Virus record (IMG/VR): IMGVR_UViG_3300003937_000346
Location: 1-64,000 of that record
DNA: 64,000 nucleotides
Strand: one strand, 5' to 3'
DNA from: a virus
Shown here: positions 56,016-64,000 of the stretch, piece after piece
Position numbering within the stretch: the stretch's first letter is position 1
Layout: each line of letters opens with the position of its first letter
Program-made: the position numbers and the translations under genes
The notes under the pieces: model-generated
Told to the model about the DNA's origin: nothing
Database searches by the model: none
The model's input: the letters and a program-made list of their open reading frames with translations, nothing else

Positions 56016-58230
56016 TTTTGGTTTCTAAACTACCTAATCTACTATTTTGATTTGTATTCGTAGAATCATTAGATGATGTATAGGTATTTAAATCATTCCT
56101 AAGAGTTGTTACATCAGTATCACTCGCATATGTATCATCAATACTCGCAGTGAATGATTCTAAAGAACCAATTCTATTGGTAACTAAATTATAATTTGTA
56201 GTATTTGTTATATCAACTTGTTCAGAACCACTAATAACAGTTTCCGTATTTAATTTGGATTTAACTCTAGCATCCGTATAGTAAAGGTTAGTTGATCCTT
56301 CTGTAATTGAGTCTGTGTCACCAGCTCCACCGACGAAAACTTTATTACCCATACCATTATGATTGGTACAATAGTATAATAGTGTTTGTGGTGTGTCTTG
56401 ATTTACAATAATTTGAACGTATGCCCCTGATCTACCTTCAGTACCATTTACAGTTACACCATCTGTGTATTGATTGTTATCTGTCGTTGAGAATCTAAAT
56501 GGATGTCCTGCATTTGAAGAGTCTGACACATCAAACCTATAAACTAGTCCTTTCGCTAATGAGACAATTTGTTGTTCTACACCATCTATATAATATACAC
56601 CACCACTTGCAGTTACGGTAACATCAACATATTGTGTTATTGGTGAGGTTGAATTTAAAACAAACTCAGAACCTGAAACAACATTTTCCGTATTTAGTTT
56701 TGATTTAATATCGGTATTTAAAGAACCACTTTTGGTTTCTAAACTACCTAATCTACTATTTTGATTTGTATTAGTTGAGTCGTTGGATGAGGTATAACTA
56801 TTAAAGTCAGACCTTATAGTACCATCCACACTACCCGTAAATGTTTCTAATCCATCTAACCTACCGTCATGTGATCCCGTAATAAACTCTATCTCCCCTA
56901 ACCTTTCAATTATAGAACCTGACGCTAATTCTAAAGAGTTTAATTTAGATGAGTGTGAACCACTCGTTGTTTCTAATGAACTTAATCTCCCATCATGTGA
57001 ACCACTAGTTGTTTCTAATGAACTAAGTCTATTATTACTTGCGGTATAATGTGCCGCAAATGCTTGGTCATTCGCAGTATCAACACTATTGATTAATCCT
57101 ACGATTTCAGCAAACGAATCTTTATCGGCTTCAGAAGAATCTAAAATAGCGTCTACATCTGTTTTTAGTGATGCCACATCAACCCCATCGACAGTACCTG
57201 TTAATCCAATACTACCAGTAATAATCAATCCATTACCAAAAACAATTGAGTTTCCGTCTGAAGATATTATTTTATTACCCGCCGTTATTTGTATAGGTGC
57301 ATCTAATTCTATATTACCCGTTCCTGAAGAACTTAATGTAATATCACCATCAACTGTTTGTAGTGTGATAGTATCAGAACCCGTTTCTAATATTTTTATT
57401 GATTCACCACTATCTGTAGTGACTCTTAATTCAGTACCTGTAGTTGAAAGTACTTGTTGTCCATTTATATATAATGACCCTGATGAAAGATATAAATCTC
57501 TCCACTCCTTGTCGGGTGCACCTAAATCAATTGTATTTGTGATACTAGGTATAATTGAAACATTAGTTATCAAACTGTCTGAGGATATCGACGCGGTTGC
57601 TGTTGTACTTGCAATCCGATCTAAACTTAGACCCGTAACCCCACTTGCGGGAACATTAATTAAACCACTACCATCTCCTCTAAAAGAACCAGTGAACGAA
57701 CCCGATAATTGGGCTAACTCTTCATCACTGTCGTTAGTGGCCATTAACTTTAAACGACCATTATTTACTTTAAGAACTTTCTTGTTCGATCCGTGACCTA
57801 ACTCAATTTCAGATGCAATTAATCTTTTTAAAGTATTACCACTATCGTGAAGTTGTACATCACCATCACTATTCTTAGTTATTTTTGTACCACCCAAATC
57901 GATAGTACTTCCCGCTAAATATATATCATTCCATCTTTTAGTGTCGCTACCCAAATCATGAGTAAGTGTTCCTTGAGGTAACAACGATCCACTAATTGTT
58001 TGATCCCCAATGAATATATTACTTCCAGTAGTAGCTGCGGTATTTTTATAATCATTAAAACTTGATGTGAGTAAGTAGGAGGCGGCGTGTGATGCACTTA
58101 TTGCATTATCAACACTTCCGTCAATCTGTGCAGTACCATAGATAGTTCCTTGTACTGTTAAATCCCCTTGTATTTCTGCAGATGCGGAAACGGATAGGGA
58201 TCCTGTAATGTGTGGATCAAATATATTCAT
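55978..58230 (-). CDS. Fibre N-terminal part with cupredoxin-like domain (750 aa as read)
   Basis: Starts MNIFDPHITGSLSVSASAEI, typical of marine-phage fibre N-termini, then beta modules and coiled-coil repeats (RLSSLETTSGSHDGRLSSLE). Around residues 535-600 there is a domain with GHPFRFSTTDNNQYTDG, then TLLYYCTNHNGMGNKVFVG. The His, Cys, His and Met are spaced as the copper ligands of cupredoxins. DTDSITEGSTNLYYTDARVK follows. The last 11 residues (GFQRFNQYITK) break the repeat pattern, and the expected continuation (SNDSTNTSQNNRLGSLETK) is found in another frame from 56015. It is thus probably one gene with the 48333-56015 frame. Confidence 0.8.
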   Translation of the reverse strand: MNIFDPHITGSLSVSASAEIQGDLTVQGTIYGTAQIDGSVDNAISASHAASYLLTSSFNDYKNTAATTGSNIFIGDQTISGSLLPQGTLTHDLGSDTKRWNDIYLAGSTIDLGGTKITKNSDGDVQLHDSGNTLKRLIASEIELGHGSNKKVLKVNNGRLKLMATNDSDEELAQLSGSFTGSFRGDGSGLINVPASGVTGLSLDRIASTTATASISSDSLITNVSIIPSITNTIDLGAPDKEWRDLYLSSGSLYINGQQVLSTTGTELRVTTDSGESIKILETGSDTITLQTVDGDITLSSSGTGNIELDAPIQITAGNKIISSDGNSIVFGNGLIITGSIGLTGTVDGVDVASLKTDVDAILDSSEADKDSFAEIVGLINSVDTANDQAFAAHYTASNNRLSSLETTSGSHDGRLSSLETTSGSHSSKLNSLELASGSIIERLGEIEFITGSHDGRLDGLETFTGSVDGTIRSDFNSYTSSNDSTNTNQNSRLGSLETKSGSLNTDIKSKLNTENVVSGSEFVLNSTSPITQYVDVTVTASGGVYYIDGVEQQIVSLAKGLVYRFDVSDSSNAGHPFRFSTTDNNQYTDGVTVNGTEGRSGAYVQIIVNQDTPQTLLYYCTNHNGMGNKVFVGGAGDTDSITEGSTNLYYTDARVKSKLNTETVISGSEQVDITNTTNYNLVTNRIGSLESFTASIDDTYASDTDVTTLRNDLNTYTSSNDSTNTNQNSRLGSLETKSGFQRFNQYITK

Positions 58231-58321
58231 CTATAAAAACGTTTTTCTTATTAGATAAATACTTTATAATTCAATAGTAATTTGGTTTTGATGAGATTTA
58301 TAAGGACTAAATATATTTTTT

Positions 58322-59590
58322 CTAAATTAATGATGTGGTTCCATGAAATTTAAACCCGGTAAGTCTTGTGTAGAGTCTTTCTCCGTTGGAAGTAGTTGGT
58401 AATCCTCTTGAAGGGTAATGTTTTCTAAAATAGTCATGTATTCTCCTTATCTCGTCATCTCCGATCTCCTTTCTTAGTTTGTCAATTATGATAACTTGTA
58501 TAATATCATACCATTTCATATATGTGGTATGAAAAAAACCATTAAACTCATGATCAAAATAATTTTTAATGTCATCAATATCATTAATAATTAATTCATA
58601 GGAGTCATCAGGTTTTTTTTTGGTTTTAGATAGAGGGGATATTATCACGCGGTCGCAACAATCAAATTTAAAATGATCATTATTGTTTACTTTTAGTTTA
58701 AATGGAAACTTTACACTATTAATATCAGGTACGTTATTGTGAGCGTCTACGATTGATAAGGGTATATCATCAAATACGAAATTGTTCCCTTTCTTACTTG
58801 ATTTTTTATATTTTTTATCATGCAATCTTAAATTTGTGTGTAACATTAGTTGTTCTATATAACAAGAACCGTAAACCTCATCGTCTATCCTTTTTTTATT
58901 TGAATAATAATGATTTAGGGTTTCCCTACATACTTTACCAAAGGTTTCATGGTTTCTTACGTACGTAATGTTCATGTTTGGTATAGATTCAAAGTGAACT
59001 TCATCAAAGACCTTATCACTCATATTTTCCATCAAATCGAAGAACAATTTACTGTAAGTTCTATCGACATGGGGGTAATCCATATCTTTTGACGTTTTTT
59101 CTAAAATTATTTTAGGTATCTTATTGTTACTGTCTTTCACTAAGGATCTAAAAGGGTATTTATTTTGATCCATCTCCTTTTCATCCAAATTACAAAACCA
59201 ATAAATAAAAAGGTTCTTGAGTGTCTCACCCTTACCATCAATAAACATATCCCTGTGACTAAAAATATAGTCACTATCATATCTATCCAATAATATTTTA
59301 TTAAAGAGTAATGTGTCGGTATCAATATGAAGAAAAGGTTCTTTTATTGATTCATATACCTTTATTTTTGGAATACTCCACGTGTCCGTATCTCCTTTGA
59401 CGAGTATGTCATGATTTATCTCATCGTAAGGTATGCCAATATCTTTTATTTGTTTACATGAAATTTCATCACCGTAGAAACTTATACTTCCATAATGTTT
59501 TTTGGCTAAAATGGCACTTAAATATTGAGTGTATAATAACTCTTTCCATATTAAGTTTTGTTTGTCTATGTATGTGTGAATTACTTTCAT
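58322..59590 (-). CDS. Glycosyltransferase-like protein (DUF6734 type, 422 aa)
   Basis: The start MKVIHTYIDKQNLIWKELLY and the motif PFLHIDTDTLLFNKILLDRY (a DxD motif, D-T-D, in a GT-A/GT8-like setting) fit the Bacteroidota DUF6734 family. FSHRDMF and DDEVYGSCYIEQLML follow in family-like positions. The C-terminal 120 residues form an extra charged helical region. It starts the second glycan island's downstream end and lies 91 nt before the fibre start. Function: sugar transfer, acceptor unknown. Confidence 0.7.
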   Translation of the reverse strand: MKVIHTYIDKQNLIWKELLYTQYLSAILAKKHYGSISFYGDEISCKQIKDIGIPYDEINHDILVKGDTDTWSIPKIKVYESIKEPFLHIDTDTLLFNKILLDRYDSDYIFSHRDMFIDGKGETLKNLFIYWFCNLDEKEMDQNKYPFRSLVKDSNNKIPKIILEKTSKDMDYPHVDRTYSKLFFDLMENMSDKVFDEVHFESIPNMNITYVRNHETFGKVCRETLNHYYSNKKRIDDEVYGSCYIEQLMLHTNLRLHDKKYKKSSKKGNNFVFDDIPLSIVDAHNNVPDINSVKFPFKLKVNNNDHFKFDCCDRVIISPLSKTKKKPDDSYELIINDIDDIKNYFDHEFNGFFHTTYMKWYDIIQVIIIDKLRKEIGDDEIRRIHDYFRKHYPSRGLPTTSNGERLYTRLTGFKFHGTTSLI

Positions 59591-59591
59591 A

Positions 59592-59711
59592 CTAATGCTT
59601 ATAGGTAAATGGGTCTTGTTTTTTTAACCTCTCTATTTTTTCCTTATATCTTAACTCTCTTTTTTTCTTTTCTTTTCGGTCCTTAAACCATCTAATTATT
59701 TTTCTAAACAT
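59592..59711 (-). CDS. Tiny basic helical protein (39 aa)
   Basis: ATG MFRKIIRWFKDRKEKKKREL, ending DPFTYKH: an amphipathic, very basic helix. Its ATG shares a base with the stop of the carbamoyltransferase gene (TAATG at 59713-59709). It could bind membrane or nucleic acid. It looks like a coupled accessory of the glycan operon. Confidence 0.55.
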   Translation of the reverse strand: MFRKIIRWFKDRKEKKKRELRYKEKIERLKKQDPFTYKH

Positions 59712-61210
59712 TATTTAAAAATTACGATATTATTTAAGACTAATACATCAATGTCTGTTGAGTCAAAAGTATCTAATGCGTCTTTAGGGGTTAAGACCAT
59801 TGTCTTATCTTTAATGTTGAATGATGTGTTTAACAGTACAGGGTGTGACGTTAAAAACTCGAATTCCCTTAAAAGATTATGTATGTCATTATCATGATAA
59901 ACTGTTTGTACTCGTGCGGTACCGTCAACATGGGTTGTGGAGACAAGAACATCCCTATATCGGTCACGAACCTCAACAACTTGATTCATATATCTCAAAT
60001 CGTCATTCATTATAAAATATTCATGTTGTCTTTCTTTAGTTACCATAGGTGCAAAAGGTCTAAATCCTTCCCTCCTTTTTACCATTTTATTTATTCTATC
60101 CTTCATTTTAGGGTTTGTAGGGTCGGCTAAAATTGATCTATTCCCCAATGCTCTTGCACCAAATTCTATTTCATTCCTAAACCAACCGACGACTTTACCC
60201 TTTCTTATTTGTTTGGCAACTATTCTATATAAATTTTTATTACTAAGATACATGGTCTTCCTATCACCCAACTGTTTCTTGGATTTTGAATTTACGGTGT
60301 ACGATGGACCCAAAAACGGGGTATTGGGTATCTCAACATTTGTCCCGTTGTTAATATAATAATTAATTACAGAACCTATAGAGGACCCTGCATCAGATGG
60401 TGCTGGTGGTACCCATACCTTCCTAAATCCAGTGTTTCGATATATCTTACCATTCGCCAACCCATTATACGCACATCCACCACCCAAACATAAATTACTA
60501 GTCCGATACTTTTTACCAACATAATCCAAAAGATCAAACAACACCTTTTCATAAACATGTTGAACCGCATATGCTAAATCCTTATGTATTTTTTTTATTT
60601 TTTCGTCAGGAGTCCTTGGTAACAAACCCAATAATTCAGATAACTCATAGTTGTACATAATTTTATCTGACTTATGCCAATTAAAATATTTTAAATTACA
60701 TTTTATTTCTCCGTTTTCGAATTTTATTAATTTACTGACCTTCCCAACCAACTTAGTTTTATTCCCATAAGATGTTAATCCCATAACTTTGTATTCACCC
60801 TCGTTTGGTCTAAACCCTAAGAATGGAGAACTAAATGATGAATAATATAAGTGTGAATGATGATGTTTTGAGAAAAAAATATTATCAGAAATATTAGGTA
60901 GTAGTTTTTTTAACTCTCGTCTATTTCTATAAGATTCCCATACTCTTCTAATTGATAATAAGGGTTTGGTTAGTAATTGTTTTTTTGAGTATTCTTTAAC
61001 TCTTTGACTTTTCAACTCAACATCTTCATAAAAACAAACCACCTCTACATTTTCCTTTGTTAAAGAATACTTTTTTGTAACATAGTTTAGTACTTTCTTA
61101 GGAAAACTATAGTCATGTTTTACTCCCGTGAATTTCTCTTCTTCACACGCGAATATTAATTTCCCGTCTTTAAATAAACATAAAGACGAGTCGTGAATTT
61201 TAACATCCAA
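59711..61210 (-). CDS. Carbamoyltransferase, NodU/TobZ family, with missing core segment (499 aa)
   Basis: Transfers a carbamoyl group to a sugar. IHDSSLCLFKDGKLIFACEE and KHDYSFP start the YrdC/ASKHA-like N-domain; HHHSH at 116-120 is the metal/ATP site; LGFRPNEGEYKVMGLTSYG at 131-149, LGGGCAYNGLANG, FGARALGNRSILADP and FRPFAPMV are family blocks. After SSPF130 the chain jumps straight to LGFRPNEGEY. In typical members these are separated by about 50 residues that include DGVGEW and HSLGLLYSAFTYY. The frame stays open, so it is a real or assembled in-frame deletion. It overlaps the SGNH gene by 55 nt, unusually long. Confidence 0.8.
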   Translation of the reverse strand: MDVKIHDSSLCLFKDGKLIFACEEEKFTGVKHDYSFPKKVLNYVTKKYSLTKENVEVVCFYEDVELKSQRVKEYSKKQLLTKPLLSIRRVWESYRNRRELKKLLPNISDNIFFSKHHHSHLYYSSFSSPFLGFRPNEGEYKVMGLTSYGNKTKLVGKVSKLIKFENGEIKCNLKYFNWHKSDKIMYNYELSELLGLLPRTPDEKIKKIHKDLAYAVQHVYEKVLFDLLDYVGKKYRTSNLCLGGGCAYNGLANGKIYRNTGFRKVWVPPAPSDAGSSIGSVINYYINNGTNVEIPNTPFLGPSYTVNSKSKKQLGDRKTMYLSNKNLYRIVAKQIRKGKVVGWFRNEIEFGARALGNRSILADPTNPKMKDRINKMVKRREGFRPFAPMVTKERQHEYFIMNDDLRYMNQVVEVRDRYRDVLVSTTHVDGTARVQTVYHDNDIHNLLREFEFLTSHPVLLNTSFNIKDKTMVLTPKDALDTFDSTDIDVLVLNNIVIFK

Positions 61211-61833
61211 CCCTCATGTCCTTTCCATGACCAATGGTAATCACCATTACCCATTTCATGATCAATTGATTCATAACGAAACTGAACATCTTTAAGATCC
61301 CATAGTAAAAATCTAACACCAAATTGTTCTAATTTTTTTAATATTTTTAACGCTTGTTCATACTGATATTTTTTTAATATTTCACCGTGTTGTACTCTAT
61401 ACTCAACCAAAACCGTTTTCAATGAATTAAATAATTCCACATTATATCTACTATCATCCTCATCAAGTACTAAGGGGGTGTCCTCACTTGTATGGTTAAT
61501 AAAATCCTGAGGTAAAAAATTCATATATTTACCACTTTTCTTATCGATCAGTTGAAACCTTTCCGACCATGATAAACCGACCACAACAATGTCATTAGGT
61601 TGTATGTTTAGTAACTCGTCGATTAATGAATTAATTATCCAATCATTAGATGCCCCACCTATCGATCTATTAATTTCATTCATATTAAAATGGTCCGCAA
61701 CACCTTTTCTCCATAACACACCATGTGGTTTTAGTTTATAATACTCCCCATTAGGTGGTCGATCTTCAACACACCCATCACCATAAGTGAAACTGTCACC
61801 AAAGAACCAAATCTTATTTTTCATATTATCCAA
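61156..61833 (-). CDS. SGNH/GDSL hydrolase (225 aa)
   Basis: WFFGDSFTYGDG at 9-20 is block I (nucleophile S14), GGASNDW is block III (Asn), and NGDYHWSWKGHEGW holds the Asp and His of block V. All catalytic positions are present. No signal peptide, so it probably acts in the cytoplasm, for example as an O-acetyl esterase in glycan assembly. It overlaps the UDP-sugar dehydrogenase gene by 8 nt and the carbamoyltransferase gene by 55 nt. Confidence 0.85.
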   Translation of the reverse strand: MDNMKNKIWFFGDSFTYGDGCVEDRPPNGEYYKLKPHGVLWRKGVADHFNMNEINRSIGGASNDWIINSLIDELLNIQPNDIVVVGLSWSERFQLIDKKSGKYMNFLPQDFINHTSEDTPLVLDEDDSRYNVELFNSLKTVLVEYRVQHGEILKKYQYEQALKILKKLEQFGVRFLLWDLKDVQFRYESIDHEMGNGDYHWSWKGHEGWMLKFTTRLYVYLKTGN

Positions 61834-63004
61834 TTCGAGTATTTCCGTAATGAATAACCTTAATATCTTTTTCTGTCTTATATGATCTCCACGGATCCAC
61901 CACTACCGACCCATCAGGGAAATCATAATCATGGTGTTTACCCATATGTCCCAATAAGTAAATTCCTTTAATTGGGGTCTCTAAATCATACTGTACTTTG
62001 TATTTACCACCATACGAAGATTCACAGTAATGACCAACAAGAATAGATGAAGAACCATCTAAATACTCTACGTCAGGTTTATATGATTGACCTAATATAA
62101 TAATCGGTAGGTTACGTTTATTTGATTCAACAACTAACTTAGTTGCAATGTTTTTTGCTTGTACTTCTCTTGCTAACATAATCGCATCAAATAAGTCATA
62201 CCCTAAATTCAATTCTTGGGCCATGTATCTTAATGCGATATTATCACGAGGATGACATCCTCCACCATCTCCCATTCCTGCTTTCATATATGCGGGTCCT
62301 AAAATTCTATATGTGGATCTTTCAAGTGCTCCTGTAATAACATCAGTATTAATGTTACCCGATTTTTCAGCAACGTCTTGAATCATGTTAACCAGTGCGA
62401 CTTTGGTCGATATAAACGTATTGTAAAATATTTTAATTCCTTCGGCTTCATCCCACGTACCAAGTTCATACCTCGTACCTTCAGTAATAAATGTTTTATA
62501 AAAGTCTAATAGTAATTTCGCGTCTCCCGTTTCGGAACCATCTTCTGTTCCGATGATAATCATTTCAGGATTTACCATATCCCATTTTACAGTACCCATT
62601 GCAATTAGATATGGATTATATATAAACCTACCATTTGGTATTAAGTCAATAAATTCTCGTCTAATAGTACCAGGTAGGACTGTTGAGATTAAGACAATGA
62701 GTTGATCTTTAGAGACATATTTATTTACCTCCGTTAGAACTTCTTTCACTATGTCGTAATTAAAATCCTTATTTTCTAAATGTGATGTTGGGTATCTTCC
62801 ATCATAGTCTGGATGGTGTGGTGTTGGAACAGCAATGAAAATTAGTTCTCTACCACCTTCACAAACATCCTTAATTGTTGGGACCATTCTAAAGTTATCT
62901 GGTTGTACTTCAGTTATGTCATAACCAACGACGTTATGTTTCTCCGCCATTACTTCGGCCGCGTCTTTTCCGAGTTTACCAACTCCAATAAATCCTACGT
63001 TCAT
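61826..63004 (-). CDS. UDP-glucose/GDP-mannose dehydrogenase family protein (392 aa)
   Basis: NVGFIGVGKLG at the start is the NAD-binding GxGxxG; FIAVPTPHHPDYDGR and LISTVLPGTIRR are family motifs; EGIKIFYNTFIS holds K191. GMGDGGGCHPRDNIALRY has the nucleophile C250 (the usual GxGGxCxPKD, with Arg for Lys). IILGQSYKPDVEYLDGSSSI is the C-terminal domain motif. It oxidises a UDP-hexose to its uronic acid in two steps. First gene of the island's intact part, 68 nt from the GT10-like gene. Confidence 0.9.
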   Translation of the reverse strand: MNVGFIGVGKLGKDAAEVMAEKHNVVGYDITEVQPDNFRMVPTIKDVCEGGRELIFIAVPTPHHPDYDGRYPTSHLENKDFNYDIVKEVLTEVNKYVSKDQLIVLISTVLPGTIRREFIDLIPNGRFIYNPYLIAMGTVKWDMVNPEMIIIGTEDGSETGDAKLLLDFYKTFITEGTRYELGTWDEAEGIKIFYNTFISTKVALVNMIQDVAEKSGNINTDVITGALERSTYRILGPAYMKAGMGDGGGCHPRDNIALRYMAQELNLGYDLFDAIMLAREVQAKNIATKLVVESNKRNLPIIILGQSYKPDVEYLDGSSSILVGHYCESSYGGKYKVQYDLETPIKGIYLLGHMGKHHDYDFPDGSVVVDPWRSYKTEKDIKVIHYGNTRIG

Positions 63005-63071
63005 ATTTTACATGTATTTAATACATATAATGTATAATAAAATGACGTATTAGTAAAGTGTTTTAATGTCT

Positions 63072-64000
63072 TTAAATTATCGTTTTATGGGTTTTTGTAT
63101 ATTGTTTTTTTGTGTGTGAAGGGTCTATTTCTTTAAATAGATCTTGTAGTGTTTGACCCTTCATTAAGACATTGAAGTTATGTAATAGATTAGGTAACAT
63201 CTCCTGAGTTATCTTAAAACACTTTTCCATATCCCAAGACGCAATTTCTTTCATTACATCAAAAATTTTATTCATCCTTTTATAGTAGTCAAGTTCTTCA
63301 TCATAACTCTCATCCCACCATTTAGAAAATGTCTTGTATCCTTGACTTCGTAAAACCTCTAACGACCTGGGGTTACCCACCAATATAAATGGTTGAGCAA
63401 CAAATATGGGTTTGTATATTTTCTCTGAGAAAAATACCGTCGTTTCATGAGTTAATGATTCAGACACGATATTTACAAATGAATCCGTATGTGCTTTCAT
63501 ATTTAAATTCATTGCCTTATTATTTTCCAAGTCAGGTTCATCGTACCAATAGTGTTCTCTCGCATCGTGATTCCTGTAGTAATTTTTAATGGTGTTTTTC
63601 CATTTATCATTATACTCCTTAGGTACACTTTGATCAACCCAATTCAAATACTCATCTGGATTATTTGTACGAAGTCCACCCAAGGATGAAATGAATTTAC
63701 CCTCAAAAATATCGTGACTTTTTAATAATCCGTAAATTAAAACCCTATGTAGTTTGGGCACCCTATTGAAATTTAAGAAATGGTATTTTTTTCTTTTTGT
63801 AAGTGATGATTTGATAAAATCAGATAGTTTCTCCCTTCCACCTATCTCACATTTAGGGTCAGTTATTTGACCTGGCTCATGAAACCATAGATTACAACCA
63901 AAATATGTGTAATCTAATATAGTATATGAATCTTTTGTTATGTGACCATTCGTCTCTAAAAACTCTTTACGTTTTTTTGCAATTAAATTAGTTGTAATCA
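63072..64000 (-). CDS. GT10/exostosin-like glycosyltransferase, N-terminus beyond window
   Basis: The frame has no stop from 63072 to the last base, so the gene is partial; at least 308 residues are seen. An internal GTG at 63761 is only a possible codon, as the upstream residues (HFLNFNRVPKLHRVLIYGLL) continue the domain. FVNIVSESLTHETTVFFSEK, then IYKPIFVAQPFILVGNPRSL, match the nucleotide-sugar site of fucosyltransferase/GT10-like and related phage enzymes. The ending is basic (TKKQYTKTHKTII). Role in the second glycan island. Confidence 0.7.
   Translation of the reverse strand, partial: ITTNLIAKKRKEFLETNGHITKDSYTILDYTYFGCNLWFHEPGQITDPKCEIGGREKLSDFIKSSLTKRKKYHFLNFNRVPKLHRVLIYGLLKSHDIFEGKFISSLGGLRTNNPDEYLNWVDQSVPKEYNDKWKNTIKNYYRNHDAREHYWYDEPDLENNKAMNLNMKAHTDSFVNIVSESLTHETTVFFSEKIYKPIFVAQPFILVGNPRSLEVLRSQGYKTFSKWWDESYDEELDYYKRMNKIFDVMKEIASWDMEKCFKITQEMLPNLLHNFNVLMKGQTLQDLFKEIDPSHTKKQYTKTHKTII

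Noticed and set aside
48333-58230. Many long plus-strand frames opposite the fibre genes (for example 57089-57796, 53878-54240, 55024-55359)
   Set aside because: Antisense to a repetitive Ser/Thr/Gly-rich gene, which lowers stop frequency on the other strand; Pro/Ser/Val-rich translations without domains.
63759-63761. GTG as the start of the GT10-like gene
   Set aside because: The frame is open with domain-like sequence to the window edge, so the gene is simply cut by the window.
1-64000. tRNA genes and CRISPR arrays
   Set aside because: I saw no cloverleaf with a TTCGANTC-type arm and no regularly spaced direct repeats; the only repeats are the in-frame fibre modules.
1-64000. Bacterial chromosome with a prophage instead of a phage genome
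   Set aside because: There are no housekeeping genes, integrase or attachment sites; the tiny overlapping genes and lone metabolic enzymes in 64 kb fit a large phage better. A prophage with edges outside the window cannot be fully excluded.

Overview
The window looks like part of the genome of a large tailed phage (probably a myovirus) that infects a marine-type Bacteroidota (Flavobacteriia-like) host. The DNA is AT-rich and densely packed with very small, overlapping genes (many ATGA or TAATG junctions). It carries giant repetitive tail-fibre genes, thymidylate synthase, PcfJ-like and many phage-type hypothetical genes, and no ribosomal, replication or central-metabolism housekeeping genes. 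The host assignment rests on three things seen in the sequence. About fifteen promoters fit the Bacteroidota sigma consensus (TTTG or TTG, then 18-22 nt, then TAnnTTTG or a close variant). One lipoprotein has a Bacteroidota surface-export signal (C-QKEE). One outer-membrane barrel has a TonB-box-like EVVVTA motif. No major capsid, terminase, portal or polymerase gene is in the window, so it is only one section of a larger genome.

Layout. 0-5.5 kb (minus strand): a stack of tiny genes (membrane, zinc-binding, CDGSH iron-sulfur and lipoprotein products), interrupted at 1.88-2.43 kb by a gene-free stretch with its own promoter and a strong terminator, a candidate structured RNA of about 500 nt. 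5.6-7.5 kb (plus): an envelope module of an outer-membrane barrel, a membrane-anchored coiled coil and an exported thioredoxin-like protein. 7.5-12.2 kb (minus): histone H1-like protein, MetK, a HExxH membrane protease-like protein, a possible clan-CD cysteine peptidase and a large surface lipoprotein. 12.3-24.8 kb: methylglyoxal synthase, a HAD nucleotidase, RmlC, and a set of large proteins whose N-termini resemble T4-type capsid-targeting peptides ending in [LI]-x-E. 24.9-31.6 kb (minus): auxiliary metabolism and nucleotide genes (A-type Fe-S carrier, PcfJ-like, Smr, chorismate mutase, acyl-CoA thioesterase, ThyA, GNAT, quinone reductase-like, DNA methylase). 32.0-38.3 kb (plus): a glycan operon with four glycosyltransferases, an epimerase and a DUF3431 protein behind a small ribbon-helix-helix-like gene. 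38.3-44.9 kb (minus): an outer-membrane barrel plus inner-membrane permease pair, and a radical-SAM / U32-like / methyltransferase cassette. 44.9-58.2 kb (minus): the adhesin locus, with three tandem paralogous fibres, a 2,560-residue repetitive fibre and a 750-residue upstream part that appears to have been split from it by a frameshift. 58.3-64.0 kb (minus): a second glycan island (DUF6734-like glycosyltransferase, carbamoyltransferase lacking a core segment, SGNH hydrolase, UDP-sugar dehydrogenase, GT10-like protein).

How it may fit together: the fibre locus recognises the host; two glycan islands could decorate the virion or remodel the host surface; the exported lipoproteins and barrels could alter the envelope of the infected cell, for example to block superinfection; MetK can supply S-adenosylmethionine to the DNA methylase, the methyltransferase and the radical-SAM enzyme. 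These links are inferences from content and order; only the sequence motifs quoted are direct observations.
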